This document shows, one piece after another, positions 16,346 through 30,144 of a stretch of 51,826 nucleotides of DNA (the first letter of the stretch is position 1; every line of letters begins with the position of its first letter). The DNA is taken from NCBI GenBank assembly GCA_021817255.1, contig JAKAVO010000012.1, positions 1-51,826 of the forward strand, given 5' to 3'. The notes under the pieces are model-generated. The model was not told the DNA's origin. It searched no databases and was given only the letters and a program-made list of their open reading frames with translations. A program made the position numbers and the translations under genes. Source of the stretch: Thermoplasmata archaeon. Its GTDB lineage: Archaea > Thermoplasmatota > Thermoplasmata > Thermoplasmatales > Thermoplasmataceae.

Positions 16346-16353
16346 GTTATAAA
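16346..16353 (-). promoter_or_regulatory. Putative TATA box for the M13 peptidase gene
   Basis: The minus strand reads TTTATAAC, centred about 24 nt before the TTG at 16326 and 33 nt before the ATG at 16317. It lies in the 338-nt gap 16318-16655, which otherwise holds only AT-rich sequence and the tRNA-Lys promoter; I see no gene there. Confidence 0.45.
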
Positions 16354-16616
16354 TGTGGCAGTATGGAAATTGTGTGGGATTTACCTAAAAAGTATGGTAT
16401 AAGTAGGCAACAACACATTTAAATATGCCATTTTTCATGAATAATAAGCACAGGAAGAAGTCTTTATTCAGTGAATACTTTACAAACTTATTCGTTAAGC
16501 TTTTATGCTAAAAGGTAATGATGAAACGTATCTAAAAAAGGTTTAAAGTTAGCATGCTCTACTTTAGTGGATTTTATGGGTTTTCAGGTGCTGAATATAG
16601 GCAATTATAAAGAATG

Positions 16617-16624
16617 TTTATATT
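16617..16624 (+). promoter_or_regulatory. Putative TATA box for tRNA-Lys and the RNA polymerase operon
   Basis: TTTATATT is about 36 nt before the mature tRNA-Lys 5' end, so a short 5' leader of about 10 nt would be removed by RNase P. Because rpoH starts only 15 nt after the tRNA, this promoter may also feed the polymerase operon. Confidence 0.45.
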
Positions 16625-16655
16625 GGAAAAAGTTATTCACATCGCCGGCAAATAT

Positions 16656-16729
16656 GGGCCCATAGCTCAGCTAGGTAGAGCATCTGGCTTTTAACCAGAG
16701 GGTCAGGGGTTCGAACCCCCTTGGGCCCG
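16656..16729 (+). tRNA. tRNA-Lys (anticodon TTT)
   Basis: A 74-nt cloverleaf. The acceptor stem is GGGCCCA/TGGGCCC with discriminator G. The D arm contains AGCTCAGCTAGGTAGAGC, the anticodon arm is TCTGG-CTTTTAA-CCAGA with anticodon TTT, and the T arm is GGGG-TTCGAAC-CCCC. No intron and no encoded CCA. It sits 15 nt before the rpoH start codon. Confidence 0.97.
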
Positions 16730-16744
16730 TTAAGAGGGATAAAA

Positions 16745-17008
16745 ATGAGTAAATTTAACGTGTTGCACCACGAATTGGTCCCAGAACATTATTTGGTAGA
16801 AGAAAAAGATGAGGTCACTATTCTAAAAAAACTCCACACAGAAAAGGCAATGTTGCCCCATATCAATATTTCAGATCCAGCAATTAAGGCATTGATGGAA
16901 ATTCATGGAAATATTGGGCCAAATAGGATTATTAAGATTGTTAGAAAGAACCCAAATGTTGGTATTACAGAATACTACAGATTGACAATTAGTGAGGTTT
17001 TAAAATGA
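16745..17008 (+). CDS. rpoH: DNA-directed RNA polymerase subunit H
   Basis: An 87-residue subunit equal to the C-terminal domain of eukaryotic RPB5, located at the downstream DNA jaw. [19 protein letters not shown] and [37 protein letters not shown] are the family signature. The start is ATG 16745 with GAGGG upstream. An open frame reaching back to 16721 would run into the tRNA and is not a real extension. It is the first of four tightly overlapping polymerase genes (ATGA overlap with rpoB), the standard archaeal order H-B-A'-A''. Confidence 0.96.
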   Translation: MSKFNVLHHELVPEHYLVEEKDEVTILKKLHTEKAMLPHINISDPAIKALMEIHGNIGPNRIIKIVRKNPNVGITEYYRLTISEVLK

Positions 17009-20000
17009 AGGAAATCGTTGAATCGTTTTTTAGAAATGAAAGTATTGTAAATCACCAGATTGACTCAATGAATGCATTTGTTGCTACACCAGACAATGCG
17101 GACAGCCTGATGCAAAAAATAGTAGATGAAACAAAGCTGTCAGATGAAGATGAACCAGGAGTCATTTTACTGGATAGGACAAAAACAGGCGGAAAGGAGA
17201 TAAAGATTTATTTCGGCAGGCAGAAAGAGAGGGGAAGATTCGTAGGAGACACCACTATAAGGGTGGATATGCCTGAGATAAAGGAAGCTTCAGGAGCTAT
17301 CAACCAGATAACACCCCAGGAAGCCAAGATAAGGGATCTGAACTACACGGCTCCGATAAGCCTTAAGCTGAGAGTTTCAGAGGATGGCATAGAAAGAGAG
17401 CCTGAAACAATAAAAATCGGGGAAATGCCGGTAATGGTCAGGACAAAAGTGTGCACACTCTACGGTTCTAACCTTGACAAATATATCGAAAAAACAAATG
17501 GGGAAAAGAACAACGCCCCAATCAACGGAACAAGGAAGCAAAAGCTTCAGTACGTTGGGGAAGACCCAACCGATTCAGGCGGTTATTTCATAATCGGGGG
17601 AAGTGAAAGGGTAATTGTCTCCCTTGAGGATCTTGCACCAAACAAAATTCTTGTGGAAAAGGAGGAAAAATACGAGACCCAGGTTGAGATAGCAAAGGTC
17701 TTCTCCCAGGCTGGCGGATACAGGGCAATGACTGCCCTTGAAAAGAGCAGGGATGGAGATATTAACGTTTCAATACCAAGTGTGCCAGGATCAATACCCA
17801 TTGCCATTTTAATGAAAGCGCTAGGAATGGAGAAGGACAATGAAATACACGATGCAATATTCTCTGTCAATGGAATGAACCCAATTATTTTTTACAATCT
17901 TGAAGCAGCCAGGGATCCGAAGATTCACCCTCCAAATGGCGTTGTTTTCAAAGATGATGCTATTAATTACCTTGAGAAGCGATTCGCCGCTGGACAGGCC
18001 AAAGATTTCAGGGAAAAGAAAATTTCACAGATAATTGACAAGTCACTCCTTCCACACCTTGGGGATAAAACGGAGGACAGGTTTAAGAAGGCACTTTATC
18101 TTGGAAGAATGGCAAGATCATTGCTGGAATTGAACCTTGGCATCAGAAAAGAAGATGATAAGGATCATCTATCGAATAAAAGGGTCAAATTAGCAGGAGA
18201 TCTGATGGATGAACTGTTTAGGAACGCTTTTCAATCCGTTGTAAAGGACTTAAAATACCAGCTGGAAAAGACTTATAACAGAAAGAAGGGATTGAGAATC
18301 AGGCCTGCAATAAGGCAGGATCTCTTAACACAAAAGATTCTCCATGCCATGTCAACAGGAAACTGGATAGGAGGAAAGACTGGAGTATCACAACTTTTGG
18401 ATCGTGTTTCAAATGTGAGCACCCTGAGCCATCTGAGAAGAATTATTTCCCCTCTGACAAGATCACAGCCACATTTTGAAGCAAGAGATCTTCACCCAAC
18501 CCAGTGGGGAAGGATTTGCCCAAACGAAACACCAGAAGGGCAGAACTGTGGGCTTGTTAAAAACGGCGCTCTCCTCATGAATATATCTGAGGGTGCTGAT
18601 CCTCTGGATGTAATAGAATTTCTGAATTCAAACGGAATCAGGGAACCAACCAAAGAAGAAGCAGGCATGGGAAGAATATATGTAAATGGAGACCTTGTGG
18701 GCTATCATGAAGACCCCATTGGCCTCACAGGAACAATAAGAAATGCAAGAAGAAAGGGAGAATTATCTTCTGAAATTAATGTAAGATACGATGGATCTAC
18801 AAACGAAGTGATTATAAATTGTGATAGGGGAAGGATCCGGAGGCCGCTTATTGTTGTTGAAGATGGCAAGCCGAACATATCAAGGGAAATACTCGAGAAA
18901 TTAAGGCTTGGAGACATGGAATTAAGCAATCTGGCTTCAATCGGTGCAATAGAATGGATAGATGCTGAAGAGGAAGAAAATTTGTATATTTCACTTTACG
19001 CTTATGATTTTCCAGAAAGATGCCCCAGATGCGACACACTTCTTTACAGGGGCATTGTCGAGTGGGTCAACCAGGGCGAATCAAGGATAAGGCTGATGTG
19101 CCAGAAATGTGGAAAAGAATTTGACGGAACAACATTGTTGTCTAAAGAACACACACACCTGGAAATTGATCCATCAATGATCCTTGGCGTAACTGCATCG
19201 ATGATACCATATCCTGAACATAACTCATCCCCAAGGGTAACAATGGCTTCTGCAATGACAAAACAAAGCATTGGCTTGTCAGCTACAAATTTCAGGATAA
19301 GGACTGATACAAGGGGCCATTTCATGCATTATCCGCAAATACCGCTCGTAAAAACACAGGTAATGGATTATGTACATTATGATAAGCGGCCTGCAGGGCA
19401 GAACTTTGTGGTTGCTATTGTTTCATACCAGGGATACAACATCCAGGATGCAATTGTGTTCAATAAATCTGCAGTTGAAAGAGGAATGGGAAGAAGCAAT
19501 TTCTTCAGGACGTATACAGCAGAAGAGAGAAGATACCCGGGTGGGCAGGAAGACAGATTTGAAATTCCAACACATGATGTTATGGGCGCGAGGATGGAAA
19601 ACTTTTACATGAACCTTGACCAGGATGGAATAATAAATCCTGAAGCTTACGTTGAAGGTTCAGATGTGCTTGTCGGGAAGACGTCGCCCCCAAGATTCCT
19701 TGAAGAAGGAAACGAAAGGCTTGGACCTCAAAAGAGAAGAGAATCCTCCATCACCATGAGGCCAAATGAAAACGGGTATGTGGATAATGTTATATTAACT
19801 GTGTCTGAGAGCAACAGCAAAATAGTTAAAATTAAGGTTAGGAGTGACAGGATTCCTGAACTTGGAGACAAATTCGCATCAAGGCATGGGCAGAAAGGCG
19901 TAATAGGTGCACTGATTGCCCAGGAGGATATGCCATTTACAGAATCAGGCATAATTCCTGACATTCTGATAAATCCCCACGCAATTCCTTCAAGGATGAC

Positions 20001-20603
20001 CATAGGGCACATTCTTGAAATGATCGGGGGAAAAGTTGCATCCATGAGAGGAAGCACAGTAGACGGCACAATATTTAAGGGCGAACCTGAACCGTCACTG
20101 AGGGAAGAACTGCTGAAATATGGATTAACCTATGACTGCACAGAAACAATGTATGATGGCATAACAGGCAAAAAGCTTGATGCCCAGATATTTACAGGCG
20201 TTATCTATTACCAGAAACTGCACCATATGGTGGCAGGGAAGTTCCATGCAAGATCAAGGGGGCCTGTCCAGATACTGACAAGGCAGCCTACAGAGGGAAG
20301 ATCGAGGCAGGGAGGCTTGAGATTTGGAGAAATGGAAAGAGATACCTTAATTGCACACGGTGCAGCCATGGTAATTAAAGACAGGCTCCTGGACCAGAGT
20401 GATGGAACAATACTATACGTATGCGGAAACCAGTCCTGCGGGCACATTGCCATTATGGACAGAAGAAAAGGAACCCTGAGATGCCAGGTGTGTGGAAACA
20501 CTGGAAATATACATCCGGTAGAAACAAGTTATGCATTCAAGCTGATGAGGGATGAACTGATGTCAATGGGTGTAATGATGAGATTAATATTGGGTGATCT
20601 GAA

Positions 20604-20607
<4 letters not shown>
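17005..20607 (+). CDS. rpoB: DNA-directed RNA polymerase subunit B (unsplit)
   Basis: Second-largest polymerase subunit, 1200 aa, as one chain rather than the B''+B' split seen in methanogens and halophiles. Recognisable parts are the [25 protein letters not shown] region with [15 protein letters not shown], the [16 protein letters not shown] segment, [15 protein letters not shown] near the active centre, and the [15 protein letters not shown] clamp region. Two zinc sites are present: CPRCD...CQKC from about residue 673, and CGNQSCGH...CQVC from about residue 1139. Overlaps of 4 nt with rpoH and rpoA' imply coupled translation. Confidence 0.98.
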
Positions 20608-25359
<4,752 letters not shown>

Positions 25360-25369
25360 GTTGCCCTAA

Positions 25370-25377
25370 TTTTTTTT
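25370..25377 (+). terminator. Oligo-T terminator after rpoH-B-A'-A''-nusA
   Basis: Eight consecutive T begin 10 nt after the nusA stop codon. This is a strong archaeal intrinsic termination signal and fits the end of the polymerase operon. The next gene has its own promoter-like AAATATAC at 25408-25415. Confidence 0.65.
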
Positions 25378-25452
25378 CATTTAACACCATTTTTCGTTCA
25401 TAAAAGTAAATATACAGAAATCGTATGACTTAATGCAACATGAGAGGTAATA

Positions 25453-25782
25453 ATGCCATATAAGAATAATCATAATAGCGAAGAAAATTTCACAAGAGTA
25501 ATTGTTCCAAACAAAAGGAAGGGGGAACTCTACGGCATAGTTGAAAAACTGTCCGGAGGCTCACACCTTTCAGTAATGTGCGAGGACGGATATACACGAA
25601 CAGCCAGAATTCCGGGAAAAATGAAGAAGAGAATGTGGATCAGGGAAAATGATCTTGTAATTGTAAAGCCATGGCAATTCCAGACGGAAAAGGCTGATAT
25701 AGTGTATAGGTACACTCAGACGCAGGCTAACTACCTTAGCAGGAATTCTGCCCTGCCTGAGCTGATAAACATATTTAAATAG
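25453..25782 (+). CDS. eif1A: Translation initiation factor 1A (aIF1A)
   Basis: A 109-residue OB-fold factor that binds the A site of the small subunit and assists start-codon scanning. The core GELYGIVEKLSGGSHLSVMCEDGYTRTARIPGKMKKRMWIRENDLVIVKPWQFQ is diagnostic. It is the first gene of a unit with a RIO kinase, a KH protein and initiator tRNA. A TATA-like AAATATAC centred at about 25412 predicts a leader of about 15 nt, with GAGGTAAT as Shine-Dalgarno before ATG 25453. Confidence 0.96.
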   Translation: MPYKNNHNSEENFTRVIVPNKRKGELYGIVEKLSGGSHLSVMCEDGYTRTARIPGKMKKRMWIRENDLVIVKPWQFQTEKADIVYRYTQTQANYLSRNSALPELINIFK

Positions 25783-25790
25783 AGAAAAAA

Positions 25791-26552
25791 ATGGATGAAA
25801 GAAGCGCGCTAAAACAACTTATTGATCGGGACGAATTTAATTTCAATGATTTTCTGGGTGAGAAAACAGAGGGCCTGGTATTTGACAGGCGGACACTGGA
25901 TAACATTTACACCCTTTTCAAGCAGTTCAACATAAAATATGTCGATTATCCAATTTCATCAGGCAAAGAATCGCTCGTTTTCAAGGTTGAGGGCGAAAGG
26001 AAGGCAGCTGTAATGAAAATATTTAAGACCTCAACACTCCGTTTCCAGCATATCAATGAATATATTGAAGGCGACCCAAGATTTATGAAGCAGCGAAAAT
26101 CAAGGGGCTCCCTCATTTTTGTATGGGCAAGAAAGGAATACGCAAATCTCCTCGAATGCAAAAAATTCAAGATCAGGGTTCCTGATCCGGTGGCTGTTGA
26201 AAAGAATATTATCCTGATGAAATACATCGGGGATAAAAAGTCTCCGGCAAAGAAACTGAAAGACATTAACCAGGATGAGTTGCAGCCATATTTCGATTCA
26301 GCAATGGCAGAATACAAGAAAATGGTGGAAAAAGCCAAGCTGATCCACGCAGATTTTAGCGAATACAACATTCTTTGCTACAGAAAGAAATCCTACATAA
26401 TAGACATGGGGCAGGCAGTTTCATACAAGCATCCAATGGCAAGGGATTTTCTTGCAAGAGATCTCGGCAACATGAGGGCATTTGCCAGGAGAAATGCATT
26501 GAGCCTTAATATAAAAGAACCAAAATTTCCAGGTGATCAGGATGAGCAATGA
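25791..26552 (+). CDS. rio1: RIO1-type atypical serine/threonine kinase
   Basis: Archaeal RIO kinase, 253 aa; the family acts as an ATPase/kinase in late maturation of the small ribosomal subunit. The N-terminal region leads to the nucleotide loop SSGKESLVFKVEG and the lysine in AAVMKIFKTST. The catalytic loop is IHADFSEYNIL (Asp about residue 188), and the metal-binding Asp is in YIIDMGQAV (about 206), as in RIO1 proteins. It lies 8 nt after aIF1A and overlaps the following KH gene by 11 nt. That KH protein is the archaeal counterpart of Pno1/Dim2, also a 40S maturation factor. Confidence 0.93.
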   Translation: MDERSALKQLIDRDEFNFNDFLGEKTEGLVFDRRTLDNIYTLFKQFNIKYVDYPISSGKESLVFKVEGERKAAVMKIFKTSTLRFQHINEYIEGDPRFMKQRKSRGSLIFVWARKEYANLLECKKFKIRVPDPVAVEKNIILMKYIGDKKSPAKKLKDINQDELQPYFDSAMAEYKKMVEKAKLIHADFSEYNILCYRKKSYIIDMGQAVSYKHPMARDFLARDLGNMRAFARRNALSLNIKEPKFPGDQDEQ

Positions 26553-27120
26553 AGAAGATGATGTTAAAAATTCCAGTGTAATAAGAATTCCAAGGGATAG
26601 AATAGGCGCACTGGTAGGGAAAGAGGGAAAAACAAAGAGTGATATAGAGGAAATTTCAGGGTGTACACTTGATATCGATTCAACTGATGGCGATATACTT
26701 GTGATAGCAGGTGAAAACACTGATCCCCTGAAAGTAAATGTTACAGCAGAAGTTGTCAAGGCCATCGGGAGGGGATTCAGCCCAGAAAGAGCGCTGTTTC
26801 TTTATAATGATGGTTTTCAGCTCATTGTCATTTCCCTGAGGGAATTTGCAAGGAAAGGGTCAAACAGGATCAACGAGATAAAGGGCAGGATCATAGGAAG
26901 GCAGGGAAAAACAAGACAGATAGTTGAAGATATAACAGACTGCTTCGTATGCGTTTACGGAGACACAGTATCACTGATCGGCGATTACATTTCCATGAAG
27001 TATGCCATACAGGCGCTTCAGATGATTATCGAGGGGAAGAAACAGAGAACCGTATATACATACCTTGAATCAAAGGCAAAAGAATTGAAGCAGGAACGGG
27101 TGGCTGAATCTTTTGGATAA
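26542..27120 (+). CDS. KH-domain RNA-binding protein (archaeal Dim2/Pno1-like)
   Basis: A 192-residue protein with two KH domains. KH1 has SVIRIPRDRIGALVGKEGKTKSDIEEISG and KH2 has the GxxG loop IIGRQGKTRQIVEDITDC. The eukaryotic relative Dim2/Pno1 binds the 3' end of small-subunit rRNA. The start ATG 26542 is preceded by GGTGATC with a 3-nt spacer, so I reject the in-frame TTG at 26533. It overlaps the RIO kinase gene, a partnership conserved in archaea, and the two probably act together in 30S maturation. Confidence 0.9.
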   Translation: MSNEEDDVKNSSVIRIPRDRIGALVGKEGKTKSDIEEISGCTLDIDSTDGDILVIAGENTDPLKVNVTAEVVKAIGRGFSPERALFLYNDGFQLIVISLREFARKGSNRINEIKGRIIGRQGKTRQIVEDITDCFVCVYGDTVSLIGDYISMKYAIQALQMIIEGKKQRTVYTYLESKAKELKQERVAESFG

Positions 27121-27198
27121 ACTAACCAAACACCGCTTATCAACAAGTGGCAAATGTTAAGCCCCTTATTGAATAATATGTGCAAGAACATTTGATAA

Positions 27199-27208
27199 CA
27201 TATATATC
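27199..27208 (+). promoter_or_regulatory. Putative TATA box for initiator tRNA-Met
   Basis: ACATATATAT is centred 27 nt before the tRNA 5' end at 27231. With normal archaeal spacing, transcription would begin at or within a base or two of the mature tRNA end, leaving almost no 5' leader. Confidence 0.5.
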
Positions 27209-27230
27209 TGAATAACAAATACGGTATAAC

Positions 27231-27305
27231 AGCGGGGTGGGGTAGTTAGGAAATCCCGACGGGCTCATAACCCGTAGATCGATGGTTCAAATCCATTCCC
27301 CGCTA
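27231..27305 (+). tRNA. Initiator tRNA-Met (anticodon CAT)
   Basis: A 75-nt cloverleaf with acceptor AGCGGGG/CCCCGCT and discriminator A. The anticodon arm is ACGGG-CTCATAA-CCCGT; the three G-C pairs next to the loop, together with the AGCGGG start, mark it as the initiator rather than elongator Met. The T arm is GATGG-TTCAAAT-CCATT (the last pair is G-T). It follows aIF1A and ribosome-maturation genes. Its last three bases overlap the stop codon of the convergent hemD. Confidence 0.95.
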
Positions 27306-27977
27306 TTTTGAAAAAATGAATTCAATAAGTTCCCTGTAATTTCTTTTCCCTTCAAAATGTATATTTTTATAACCATATTCCTTCAAAGTGTCGTTTGTTG
27401 TATTTCCAATAGGGTAGGACGGGTTGTTCACAAACTTTCCTTCTGTAATCCCGTTGAAGAGCCTTACTTCGAGAGAGGATGTAAATACAAGCGGAATTCG
27501 TTCATTCTTTAATGCGTCCCTGATTCTCAGGCTCTGGCCAAGTTGTTCGTATTCGTACAGGTAGAGATTCACGCTGGAAATGCCAATGCTCTCCAGTTCA
27601 TCATTCAGTGTTGGGGAATGGGTTTTTCCCCGCGGGATCAATATCCTTTTTGGCTTATGATCAGCGATGAACGCTGCAAAGCCGTGAGAATCTGAGTTCC
27701 TGCATGTGAATGGCTCCTTTGTATATTCCATCAATTGTTTTGTGGTTGATTCACCAATTGAAAACAAGGCCAGTTTATCATCAATTTCATGGTAATTCCT
27801 GAAAAATAATCTTGCAGCTGTTGCGCTGGTAAATGCTATCCCGTCAAACTCAGTGAGTTCTGGAAGTTTTACTCCTTCAGTTTCAACAATTCTTACCAGT
27901 GGTATATTTATAACATCATATCCATTGATATCCGCTTTCCTGAATTTTTCATCCGGCCTGAAACTAAGAACTGCCAT
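27303..27977 (-). CDS. hemD: Uroporphyrinogen-III synthase
   Basis: Two-domain enzyme (224 aa) that closes and inverts ring D of hydroxymethylbilane to give uroporphyrinogen III, the precursor of haem, sirohaem and cobamides. Sequence conservation in this family is low; the call rests on the N-terminal beta strand, the FDGIAFTSATAARLFF motif, the FSIGESTTKQL segment, LIPRGKTHSP, and the C-terminal IGNTTNDTLKEYGY. Position right after hemC with a 14-nt overlap is strong support. The stop codon lies in the last three bases of the convergent tRNA gene. Confidence 0.86.
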   Translation of the reverse strand: MAVLSFRPDEKFRKADINGYDVINIPLVRIVETEGVKLPELTEFDGIAFTSATAARLFFRNYHEIDDKLALFSIGESTTKQLMEYTKEPFTCRNSDSHGFAAFIADHKPKRILIPRGKTHSPTLNDELESIGISSVNLYLYEYEQLGQSLRIRDALKNERIPLVFTSSLEVRLFNGITEGKFVNNPSYPIGNTTNDTLKEYGYKNIHFEGKRNYRELIEFIFSK

Positions 27978-28809
27978 AATTTATGATCTCTTTAACATTT
28001 CTTGCCACCATTTCAGCTTCCAGAATGGTTCTGGCCTTTATCTTTGTAGAAATCCTGTTGCCTTGAAAATTTATGTCAAGATAAAGAATTTCCGTTTCCG
28101 GGTTGTACAGAATGCCGTTTGGCACGGAACAACCCATGTTGAATATGCTTGCCACTCTCCTCTCCACATCCCATCTCCTTCTTGCAATGGGATCCTCGGT
28201 GTCTCTTATTTCATCATAATGTGGAGAATCTTTTCTTGATATTACTGCAATTATTCCCTGCCCCGGGGCGGGCACAAAGAAATTTTCATCAAGCAGTTCA
28301 TATTTTCTGTGGGGATACATCCTTGCAACTGCAGCCTCTGACAATACAATGCAGTCGTATTGTCCGGAATCGAGTTTCTTTAGCCTGGTATCTATATTGC
28401 CCCTCAGGCCGGAAACCTCCCAGTTCTTCATATTCTTCCTGATCTGTTCTTCACGCCTTGGAGATGATGTGCCGACTATCATTTTTTCTTTATGGTCCAC
28501 GTTCTGGCCATATAAGGCAACATCGTGGTAATTTCTCCAGTCAAATACTGAAACCACTTCCAGTTCCTTGGCAAGGACAGTAGGAAGGTCTTTCCCGCTA
28601 TGGACGGCACAGTCTAGCTCCCCTTTCATCACCATCCTGTTTATGCCATTCACAAAAATACCCTGGCCGCCAATCTCCTTCAAAGGCCTTTCGTGATCCA
28701 TATCTCCCGAACTCCTGATCTTTACAAATTCATGCTCGCCCCCAAGAATGTTCTTGAACATCTCTGCCTGGATCACGGCCAGCCTACTTTCTCTTGTTCC
28801 TATCTTCAT
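27964..28809 (-). CDS. hemC: Hydroxymethylbilane synthase (porphobilinogen deaminase)
   Basis: Joins four porphobilinogen units into hydroxymethylbilane. The N-terminus MKIGTRESRLAVIQAE is the family signature. The catalytic aspartate is D74 in SGKDLPT, and the dipyrromethane cofactor is attached to C227 in IFNMGCSVPNG. FVPAPGQGIIAV is also typical. At 281 aa it is slightly short because the C-terminal domain is compact. The start overlaps the end of hemL by 26 nt and the end overlaps hemD by 14 nt, so all three form one operon. Confidence 0.95.
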   Translation of the reverse strand: MKIGTRESRLAVIQAEMFKNILGGEHEFVKIRSSGDMDHERPLKEIGGQGIFVNGINRMVMKGELDCAVHSGKDLPTVLAKELEVVSVFDWRNYHDVALYGQNVDHKEKMIVGTSSPRREEQIRKNMKNWEVSGLRGNIDTRLKKLDSGQYDCIVLSEAAVARMYPHRKYELLDENFFVPAPGQGIIAVISRKDSPHYDEIRDTEDPIARRRWDVERRVASIFNMGCSVPNGILYNPETEILYLDINFQGNRISTKIKARTILEAEMVARNVKEIINYGSS

Positions 28810-30064
28810 TCATATCAAACTCCAGGGTATAAACCATTTTGAACACAGCCATTTCCACTTCTTCAGGTGTGTGTGCCATCCCGACAAACGAGGCCTCAAA
28901 CTGTCCAGGTGAAAAGTAAATTCCATGTTTCTTCGAGAAATTGAAAAAGTCCATGAATTTTTTCTTGTCGGACTTCAAAGCTGTCTCATAGTTCCAGACC
29001 TTCTCGCCATTGAAGAATATTGTGAACATATTGTAAACTCTGTTGACCTGAACGCCTATGTCTGAAAAATTCTTTAGCTTGTCCTCGACCCATTGGGCCA
29101 GCCCTATTGTGTATTCATAATCCCTCTTCTTCAGGAAATTAAGTGTTGCAATGCCAGATGCAACGGTGAATGGGTTTGCGCTGAATGTGCCCGATTGGTA
29201 GACACTGCCCTGGGGGCTTATCTTTTCCATTATTTCAGACCTGCCACCAAAGAGCCCTATTGGCATTCCACCACCGATTATCTTTCCCATGGTGGTAAGG
29301 TCGGGCTTCACTCCTATCAGATCCTGATAGCCACCGAACTTAAATCTGAAACCGGTTATTATTTCATCAAAGATCAACAGGGCGCCGTATTCATCAGTGA
29401 TCTCCCTTAAAAATTTTAAGAACCCTTTTTCCGGCCCTATTACCCCAAGGTTTCCAAGAACCGGCTCTGTAATTACTGCTGCTATCTCATGCCCATACTT
29501 TTTAAAAAGTTCCTTAATAGATTCTTCATTATTAAAATCCCCAATCAGTACAGTTTTGGAAACCTCATCGGGAATCCCGGGGCTTGAAGGCGATCCAAAA
29601 TTCAGTGCGCCGCTCCCGGCATTGACAAGAACGTAATCGTGGGCACCATGAAATCCTGCATTCATTTTCAGGATAAACTTCCTGCCTGTAAATGCCCTCG
29701 CAAGCCTGATAGCATGCATTGTTGCTTCCGTACCTGAATTCGTAAACCTCATCCTTTCAACTGAAGGGACCGCCTTCTGTATAGTCTCTCCAAGCGTAAT
29801 TTCATGTTCAGTCGGGACACCTTCAGGAATAGTATTATCGAGAAGATACATAATTTCTTCAGCTATTTCTGCATTCGAATAGCCGGCAAAATTCACGCCG
29901 AATCCCATGCAGAAATCGAGATATTCCTTTCCTTCCACATCAAAGATTCTTGAACCGGAAGCTCTTGAAAAATAAGTTGGATATGGGCTGTAAAATCTCA
30001 CTGGCGAATTAACCCCGCCAGGAAAAAGTTTGGATGCTCTATTGAAAAGCTCTTCAGAAAGCAT
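28784..30064 (-). CDS. hemL: Glutamate-1-semialdehyde 2,1-aminomutase
   Basis: PLP enzyme (426 aa) making 5-aminolevulinate in the C5 pathway. PGGVNSPVR begins the family pattern; RFTNSGTEATMHAIRLARAFTGR binds the cofactor phosphate, D233 lies in LLIFDEIITGFR, and the Schiff-base lysine is K261 in TMGKIIGGGMPIG. It heads the operon hemL-hemC-hemD. The minus-strand TATA-like sequence at 30085-30092 is about 25 nt before the ATG at 30064, which suggests a leaderless message. hemA and hemB are not in this window. Confidence 0.96.
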   Translation of the reverse strand: MLSEELFNRASKLFPGGVNSPVRFYSPYPTYFSRASGSRIFDVEGKEYLDFCMGFGVNFAGYSNAEIAEEIMYLLDNTIPEGVPTEHEITLGETIQKAVPSVERMRFTNSGTEATMHAIRLARAFTGRKFILKMNAGFHGAHDYVLVNAGSGALNFGSPSSPGIPDEVSKTVLIGDFNNEESIKELFKKYGHEIAAVITEPVLGNLGVIGPEKGFLKFLREITDEYGALLIFDEIITGFRFKFGGYQDLIGVKPDLTTMGKIIGGGMPIGLFGGRSEIMEKISPQGSVYQSGTFSANPFTVASGIATLNFLKKRDYEYTIGLAQWVEDKLKNFSDIGVQVNRVYNMFTIFFNGEKVWNYETALKSDKKKFMDFFNFSKKHGIYFSPGQFEASFVGMAHTPEEVEMAVFKMVYTLEFDMNEDRNKRK

Positions 30065-30084
30065 AGTGGTATATTTTTATTATC

Positions 30085-30120
30085 AATTTATGCTTTTCAT
30101 TTTTAAGCGACAAAATTTAA
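30085..30120. promoter_or_regulatory. Divergent promoter region between hemL and the Taw2-like gene
   Basis: The 80-nt gap holds two TATA-like boxes facing outward. CATAAATT on the minus strand (30085-30092) is about 25 nt before the hemL ATG. AAATTTAA on the plus strand (30113-30120) is about 28 nt before the TTG at 30145. Both genes would be leaderless or nearly so. Confidence 0.45.
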
Positions 30121-30144
30121 TCTCAAATCAAACTACCTAATGGT

